Below, piece after piece: positions 57,292 through 64,000 of a stretch of 64,000 nt of DNA (positions within the stretch are counted from its first letter, which is position 1; each line of letters begins with the position of its first letter). Under the pieces are notes generated by a model that did not search any database, was not told the DNA's origin, and saw only the letters and a list, made by a program, of their open reading frames with translations. The stretch lies in contig CM067081.1 in NCBI GenBank assembly GCA_034008185.1, positions 9,175,821-9,239,820 on the forward strand. Reading direction: 5' to 3'. Source of the stretch: Gorsachius magnificus (lineage: Eukaryota > Chordata > Aves > Pelecaniformes > Ardeidae). The translations under genes and the position numbers were made by a program.

Positions 57292-59100
57292 TAAAAAAAA
57301 AAAATCGTTAATACTTTACAATATGTCTGACTGTTCAAAATCTGATAACATCTTGACATAAGCATGACTTTAATTTGCAAGTTTTTATTCACACCTAGAG
57401 TGTAACTACAGCATACTTGGACAGATGGTCAGTAGGCAAACTAAAGCTAAAAGGCAAACTAAAGCTAACACAATGATGAGTGTCACCTCCCATCTGTATT
57501 TCATACTGCAACTGGCTTTTTTTCCACCTATGTAAATCAGCACCTACAAATTGCTCTTTGGCTTCTGAAATTTTATAAATGAGCCTTAGAGGAAAACTAA
57601 AATCCTCATAGATAGGAACTGAAAGAAGGACAAGCAGCAAAAAGAAACAAATGTCCTACGGATTTCTTCATTGGCTTTTCTGTAAGTTGTTCTTACGCTC
57701 ATAGGTGTAGCAGAAGAGAATCCCTCACTTTGAAGTGTTCATGACTCATCTAGAAACAGCATTTGGAGAGCAGAAGAAAGACATTAACTTTTTTTTTACC
57801 CCTAGAAAAAGGGCTATCTTAAGTTTTAAAGGATTTCTATTATTACCCACCCCCCAAACGCTAGAATTGTAATTGTGATTTTACAGCTAGGGAACCGAGA
57901 TGTGGAGAGTTCATCCCTACTAAAGTCATACATCGCAATGCATTTTAATGGAGCAGAGTCAGATCTGTAGCAATTTATCCCTGAGTGAGCAAGAATATGA
58001 AGTGGAACCAGGAACAGAATTCCTTAGGCTGTGTCTGTAAAAAAGTGGTTAAAGTACTAGTAGACAGTGGTTTAGTTGTTTGTTAGCATGGTTCCTGGCA
58101 TGATTCAGATCCATGAGAAAGTGAGGGATAGTCTGGGCCAGGACTGTCCTCCGGCAAGCAGCATGGGCAAAGCCAGCACGTTTTGGAGTGGAATAGAGTT
58201 TTCCTATATGGACTAAGTTGAGCCATTTGCCCTCAGCCCTAATAAGTGATGAGCCTTTGAATGCTAAACCATTCTTCTTTCCATTCAGCTCAGGTGGTAA
58301 CAAGCCTTATTTGAAGCTCTTGAGCAAGATCAGTATGTGCAACAAGAAGTTAAGAAAAGATATCATTAATATTGTTCCCTTTTCCGTGCCATGGTGCACC
58401 AGTTATCAGTGCTTTATTCATCTTTTCCTTGTATTGCCTTCTCTCTCTATTTTTTACTTGTGTGATTTTTTCCTCTCTATGCAGGTATTCTATGAGCAAT
58501 CCAGTTTGCCCTGACAGCCCCACAACAGTGTGAATAAATGGAGTGGGCTCAGTAATCCCACATACAGGCGAATGGACAGAAATTTAAATACCATGGGTCA
58601 TAAAACTACCAGATTCCTATAATGAAAGCAATGATCTGTTTTATATCTTCACAATGTTAGGACTTTGGGCACATTCTTACCGGTCTCCATTTTCCAAATA
58701 CAAAAAATGTTACCTGATGCCATGTTTTGGCTCACAGTTCTTAATAGAAGGAACTGTAGATGGATGAATAACTGTATTTATAACTACCTGAGTCTTTTTT
58801 CCTTGAACACGTAAGGGCTTATTTTGCACTGACAATTAGGTATTTTAGTTTCTGGGAATTGTCTGAGAATTATAATTAACTGCACTGTCAAATGTGATGT
58901 GAATTGATTATAAATCTGTATCAGGAAAGTGCTGCCTGTACATCCTTCTATATAGGACTAGGAACAACAGCAACCACTCCACCTCAAACCCCAAACCAAA
59001 TAAAAAGAAAACCAAAAAAAGCTTAAAACTTTTCCCCTTTTATCATCACCAAATGTGTCATGATTCTATACTGATTACACAAGTACACCTGGGGGATGAA
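57292..59100. other. Unannotated AT-rich stretch
   Basis: No gene or repeat tail recognised apart from an 18-bp tandem at 57434-57469. Confidence 0.55.
57434..57469. repeat. 18-bp tandem duplication
   Basis: AGGCAAACTAAAGCTAAA is followed immediately by AGGCAAACTAAAGCTAAC; one mismatch at the last base. Confidence 0.88.
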
Positions 59101-60000
59101 TCATAGGATCATAGAATCATAGAATTGTTTAGGTTGGGAAAGACCTTTAAGATCATCAAGTCCATCTGTTAACCTAACCCTGCCATCCCTTCACTAAACC
59201 CTGTCCCTAAGCACCTCGTCTGACCGGCTTTTAAATACCCCAGGGATGGGGACTCAGCCACTTCCCTGGCCAGCCTGTTCTAGTGCTTGACAACCCTTTC
59301 TGTGAAGAAATTTTTCCTAATATCCAATCTAAACCTGCCCTGGCGCAACTTCAGACCATTTCCCCTTGTCCTATTGCCCGTTACCAGGAGAAGAGACCGA
59401 TCCCCACCTCACTACCCCCTCCTGTCTGGCAGCTGTAGAGGGCGATCAGGTCTCCCCTCAGCCTCCTCTTCTCCAGGCTGAACACCCCCAGGTCCCTCAG
59501 ATGCTCCCCATCAGCCTTGTGCTTCAGACCCTGCACCAGCTTTGTTGCTCTCCTTTGGACACACTCCAACACCTCGATGTCCTTCTTGTAGTGAGGGGCC
59601 TAAAACCGAACACAGTATTTGAGATGCGGCCTCACCAGCACCGAGTACAGGAGCACTTCCCTACTCCTGCTGGCCATGCTATTCCTGATACAAGCCAGGA
59701 TGCCATTGGCCTTCTTGGCCACCTGGGCACACTGCTGGCTCATATTCAGCTGGCTGTCAGCCAGTACTCCCAGGTGTCTCTCTGCCAGGAAGCTTTCCAG
59801 CCACTCTGCCCCAAGCCTGTAGCATTACATGGCGTTGTTGTGACTCAAGTGCAGGACCTGTCACTTGGCATTGTTGAACCTCATGCAGTTGACCTTGGCA
59901 CATTGATCCAGCCTGTCCAGGTCCCTTTGCAGAGCCCTCCTCCCATCAAACAGATCGACACTCACCCAGTTTGGTGTCATCTGCAAACTTGCTGAGGGTG
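59101..60000 (-). mobile_element. CR1 LINE, 5'-truncated (RT C-terminal half and tail)
   Basis: The tail at the left has three CATAGAAT-like octamers and GGTTGGGAAAGACCTTTAAGATCATCAAGTCC. Going right, the minus strand reads ORF2 backwards from its C-terminus, '[14 protein letters not shown]' (59381-59572 open) through the 'KKANGILA' region, to a 'FADDTKLG'-type block at about 59965-60000 where it stops. Several frameshifts are present. Around 59230-59430 it is almost the exact reverse complement of 63270-63452, sharing the unusual 'CACTAGAACAGGCTGGCCAGGGAAGTGG' spelling (as read on plus at 63.4 kb). Confidence 0.93.
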
Positions 60001-60249
60001 TAAATGTAATGCCTCAAATCTTCACAGAATCTTGCTGGAATTCAGTAGCAAATCTGGCACGGAGCTGTTGGAAGCATATGGACATTGGACTATCACACAA
60101 GGAGAAGTGTGTGATGAGCAGGCTTAGAATAGGAGACCTGGGATGAGCTTATGAAATAGTTACAAACCCCAAATGGGAACTTATCAGCTAAAGGAAACAG
60201 TGGAAAGGAAGATCTCTATATATTAATCAATCAAAGGATGACTGTGTGG

Positions 60250-60500
60250 CATGAGTGGAAATAAACTGTGAAAAAGGCAAACATGAGTTTGGGATATATC
60301 AGATGAGGGATTTCAGGTAGAAAGCATGCAAGGTACTGAGCAGGTCACTTGAAGAATATTGTTTACAATAGTTACCATCAAGAAAAAAGAGCTTTAAAGC
60401 TAGAAGACTTGCAGAGAGAGTTATAAGTATCACAGAAATGGAGGAGCTGTTTATATCTCCTCACACAACAGAGTTTGACTTGCTTACTTGAGCACAGCCA
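60250..60500 (+). mobile_element. Very old CR1/L3-like LINE trace
   Basis: Plus-strand sequence around 60268-60320 can be read as 'VKKANMSLGYI' followed by 'GISGRK', with a later 'LEDLQRE' stretch. That order matches the ORF2 C-terminal block 'KKAN.ILG.I.R...SR' and 'LE.VQRR' of CR1-clade elements. It is heavily diverged, with no tail seen. It could be a chance resemblance. Confidence 0.45.
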
Positions 60501-62025
60501 AGATTGAGAGAAGATACATTTCTCTCAATAAGAACTTCAGGAATAAAAGAATATCCTAATGAGTTCAGATATTTTAGTTAAATGCCAGTCTTGGCACAAG
60601 AACAAATAGGTATAATTTATTTTTCTATTAATTTGGTTTTGTTAGTACAAGGTTTAAGGTTTTACAACTTTCTTGTGGTAAAGAAAATGAGAATAAAATA
60701 CTCTGTTAAGGATAGACTTTGGTTAATTCATGAAAGATACATGACTCTATGTGAAAGATTATATGACGTGGCTGTCTGAGACATGAAAAAACAAAGGACA
60801 GATGATCCAGGAAATCCATTTTAATGTTCTGCTGAACATTTACAAAGATGTATTGTGCACAATACTTACAGGAGACTGCACTCAGCTGCTGTTCTCTGCT
60901 GAAGACAGTGGAATATGTTAACGGAGCAATTTCAGACTCTGAATTCTACTTTCAGGTCTCTCTTCCTGGAAAAGTGTCCCACCACTAAGCTACTGAAGAG
61001 GAGGGGACATGGTTTGAGGTTCTAAATCCTTATTTCTCAGAGGTGCCTAGACCCAGATTTGAAGATTTGTGTCTATCCAATGGGCTTGTGTTTCTCTGAT
61101 GTTTCCTCTTAAGTGCAGGAGCTGTGGGTGGGATGTTGGAGCCTCTCCTTCCTATGCACGATATGCAGGGTGTGTAACTTTTCTGTACAGCCTCCAGCCC
61201 TTGAACTGGACACCTGACTTGTGACTTCAATACTTGACTTCTAGGTATTGCATTGTGAAATATCACATCACCTGTGGGTCCTCATTTCACAGCTACCTTT
61301 TTGCAGAAGTCCATCCTTTGCTGCTTTTGGGGATTAAAATGCTGCTCTGTGTGAATAAAACACCTACCTGGATAGGTAGGTTTTTGTTTTAATAACATGA
61401 AACCCAACTCTGGCCTTTGAAGTACAACTCAATGCAGATTTATATGTGTGGTTATGTAAAAATGTTGTTAGAAACTTGGTGAATGGCTGAAAATGAACTC
61501 CACATTTGATGGACATGTTACCAGTTGCTAGGATAAATGCCTGTAACAGACCATTGTCCCTATGGCAGTGAGAAGTTTTTGTACCAATTTTTCAACATAT
61601 GAATCTCTTGTCTCAGCTATTTTCAGGCAATGATGAGCCACGGGCTTCATAAGTGGCTAATTCATATCCATTGAGAAGATGGCCCTTAGCAACCTTTTTT
61701 TTCTCCGTTTAGCTTCCAAACCGCTTACAGGATTTTTCTTGTAACCACTTGCCCCTCTAAATAATGGATTCTGTGACAGAGATTGATTGTCCTGGCAGAG
61801 TTACGTTCATTGATTGTTAGGAAATGGCTTCCACACTCAGTTACTGCTTAAAGAACAAAATAGCAGCTGTAGTCACAGTATTTTACAGCAGTGTTTTGTA
61901 AATGGTTTACATACATCTTAATATCTACCTATCCCTATCTATCTACTCTACCATTTCTGCTGAATTTGCTACTGAGTTGATAATCCCATGGGGAAGGTTG
62001 GTCTGAACAGACAGGGTGATAACCA

Positions 62026-62505
62026 TTATTTAAAGAATTTCTTGTCGTACCTGTTTATTGTCCTGTTGTGATACTTAATAACAACATTTGTGTCAGCATA
62101 TTTAGTGAGCACTAGAAAGAAGGCTTCATCAGTATTGACTGTAAGTTCAGCAAAGCCTAAGTGGTTGTAGTAAAATGCAATAGAAAAATTCCTCTGTGTT
62201 TTAATATTTCTTTCAGCAGGCTTCTGCTTCAGGATAACTGCAATATAAATCCAGCAGACATTTTCAGGTGAAATTTTTAAGATGACATCTGTGATATTTA
62301 GTAGGTTGAACACCAACATCAGAGCATGATTTGATGTAACCTTTTTCATGGTGACCTGAGGCAGTCTGACATTCATATAAAAGCTATACACTATGTCTTT
62401 GGGAAAGGCTGCCCTCAGGTTCTTGTAAAAACCAATTATTTCAAGAACTGCTTTTGAATAGACCCTCAGAAGACACAGGGTAGGAGAGCCAAGAGGGACT
62501 CTCAT
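62026..62505 (-). other. Unidentified 159-codon open frame
   Basis: The longest frame outside transposons and LTRs, open from an ATG at 62505 to a TAA. The predicted protein alternates hydrophobic and polar residues with no signal peptide, transmembrane helix or motif I can name. There is no visible Kozak, TATA or poly(A) arrangement, and no clear splice acceptor or donor was established. In AT-rich DNA a frame this long can occur by chance. An exon or a decayed retrocopy remains possible. No function is assigned. Confidence 0.2.
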
Positions 62506-62997
62506 GGAGCACCTTCCTCATGATGCCATGAGGATGGTGACCTAGCAGTACCTCGGCCTTGCATACTCAACAGCATGATGATGGCTGGTACCATAACGCA
62601 GTGGTATAACTCTCATGTAGCTGTCATGACAAAACCTCTTATTACAGGTTTTTCAAGCCAATAATTGTTCATCAAGTGTTACTGGAATAGCAGCACCTAG
62701 GAGAAAAAAAACATCATGTGAACAACTACATGCATCTAGAGACTTTCTAAGAGAAGGGTATGGTCAGTGTGATCAGAGTCAGAAAGCTTCTTTGCACAGC
62801 ACAGGCCCAGCTGACTCTCATCATGTAGGATTCAGGGACTGTCTTGGACTCTTAGGGCTTCCTTGGCAAAAAAAAAAGGATTAACAGAAGCAGTGTCTCT
62901 TTAGCAGCTCAGGATGCCAGGCAACTGTTCTGGACAACAGCAGAAGCTCCTGGAAGAAACAGCTCCCACATGCTATTTGCTTTCTTGCATGAGGTTG

Positions 62998-63453
62998 TGA
63001 GTAGGGCAGTGATCGTGCCCCTGCACTCCGGCACTGGTGAGGCCACACCTCGAATGTTGTGTTCAGTTTTGGGCCCCTCACTACAAGAAAGATGTTGTGT
63101 TGCTGGAACATGTCCAGAGGAGAGCAACATAGCTGGTGAAGGGTCTGGAGCCTGAGGCTGATGGGGAGCAGCTGAGGGAACTGGGGGTGTTCAGCCTGGA
63201 GAAGAGGAGGCTGAGGGGAGACCTTATCACCCTCTACAGCTGCCAGACAGGAGGGGGTAGTGAGGTGGGGATCGGTCTCTTCTCCTGGTAACAGGTGATA
63301 GGACAAGGGGAAATGGTCTGAAGTTGCGCCAGGGCAGGTTTAGATTGGATATTAGGAAAAATTTCTTCACAGAAAGGGTTGTCAAGCACTAGAACAGGCT
63401 GGCCAGGGAAGTGGCTGAGTCCCCATTCCTGGAGGTATTTAAAAGCCGGTCAG
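62998..63453 (+). mobile_element. CR1 LINE fragment lacking its 3' tail
   Basis: From GAGTAGGGCAGTGATCGTGCCC the plus strand reads the ORF2 C-terminal half ('SR.VIVPL', 'TPRM.CSVLGPS' in a shifted frame, '[14 protein letters not shown]', '[13 protein letters not shown]', '[11 protein letters not shown]'). It breaks off at GGTATTTAAAAGCCGGTCAGA, before the tail. The break coincides with the start of the next, oppositely oriented CR1. An in-frame TAG sits at about 63129-63131, where relatives have AAG or AAA. Confidence 0.92.
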
Positions 63454-64000
63454 ATCATAGAATCATAGAATCATAGAATGTTTTGGGTTGGAAGGGACCC
63501 CTAGAGGTCATCCAGTCCAACCCCCCTGCAGGGAGCAGGGACATCGCTAACTAGATCAGGTTGCTCAGAGCCCCGTCCAACCTGGCCTTGAATGTTTCCA
63601 GGGATGGGGCCTCCACCACCTCTCTGGGCAACCTGTTCCAGTGTTTTACCACCCTCGTTGTAAAGAATTTCCTCCTTATATCCAGTCTAAACCTACCCTG
63701 GTATAGTTTAAAACCATTACCCCTTGTCCTGACACAGCTGGCCCTACTAAAAAGATTTTCCCCATCTTTCCTATAGGCCCCCTTTAGGTACTGAGAGGCC
63801 GTAATCAGGTCTCCCCGCAGTCTTCTCTTCTCCAGGCTGAACAAGCCCAACTCCCTCAGCCTGTCCTCATAAGAGAGGTGCTCCAGCCCTCAGATCATTT
63901 TTGTAGCCCTCCTCTGGCCCCACTCCAACAGTTCCATGTCCTTCTTGTGCTGAGGGCTCCAGAGCTGGACGCAGTACTCTAGGTGAGGTCTCACCAGAGC
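63454..64000 (-). mobile_element. CR1 LINE, runs off the window end
   Basis: The tail at the left has three CATAGAAT octamers then GTTTTGGGTTGGAAGGGACC, directly abutting the truncated CR1. The minus-strand frame (63850-63551) is open: '[13 protein letters not shown]', '[18 protein letters not shown]', '[28 protein letters not shown]' and '[30 protein letters not shown]' as adjacent blocks. It continues in other frames toward 'VRPHLEYCV' at the window edge. Almost identical in wording to 54400-54711. Its 5' end lies outside the window. Confidence 0.95.

Larger units (their letters stand above)
60001..62997. other. Mostly unannotated stretch with one very old LINE trace
   Basis: Apart from the weak LINE trace at 60250-60500 and an unidentified 159-codon minus-strand frame at 62026-62505, nothing is recognised. 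A loose TATC-rich stretch lies near 61920-61950. Confidence 0.5.

Noticed and set aside
1..64000. tRNA, rRNA or bacterial-type operon features
   Set aside because: No cloverleaf with A/B boxes, no rRNA core sequence and no closely packed coding frames were seen; the content is avian nuclear DNA.

Overview
The window looks like nuclear DNA from a bird, most likely a neoavian. It shows no bacterial, plasmid or phage organisation. The evidence is about twenty copies of CR1, the dominant avian LINE, recognised by their 3' tails (ATTCTATG or ATTCTGTG octamers next to a GGTTGGA...TCCAACC-type end) and by reverse-transcriptase, endonuclease and ORF1-esterase reading fragments. There are also six LTRs of two avian endogenous-retrovirus families. 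I find no intact host protein-coding gene, rRNA, tRNA or CRISPR array. The window is best read as intergenic or intronic, repeat-bearing sequence.

Layout. 1-7.5 kb is mostly unannotated, with two short CR1 tails. 7.5-8.9 kb is a minus-strand CR1 carrying a truncated LTR. 10.2-11.4 kb is an old plus-strand CR1. 14.1-15.2 kb is a 1.1-kb solo LTR (copy A), with a CR1 3' end at 15.7-16.1 kb. 16.1-25.0 kb is the longest stretch without a recognisable transposon and contains a small strong hairpin near 20.88 kb. 25.05-25.64 kb is a solo LTR of the second family. 27.8-33.2 kb is a cluster of six CR1 pieces. 35.13-36.23 kb is solo LTR copy B, in the opposite orientation to A. CR1 copies lie at 37.7 and 42.9 kb, and another second-family LTR lies at 45.2 kb. 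48.9-51.6 kb is the most complete CR1, covering the ORF1 end, endonuclease and reverse transcriptase, all decayed. 53.6-54.8 kb is a younger-looking CR1 with intact RT catalytic motifs but a broken frame. 56.27-57.29 kb is solo LTR copy C. 59.1-60.0 kb and 63.0-64.0 kb hold further CR1s, the last pair joined directly to one another.

There is no set of cooperating genes. The interesting content is mobile-element history: precise target-site duplications around solo LTRs, an LTR/CR1 composite that has lost internal sequence, catalytic-site substitutions in a CR1, and inverted and direct pairs of similar repeats that could recombine. I did not find a previously undescribed biological system. Family calls come from recognising the sequence by eye; no similarity search was run.
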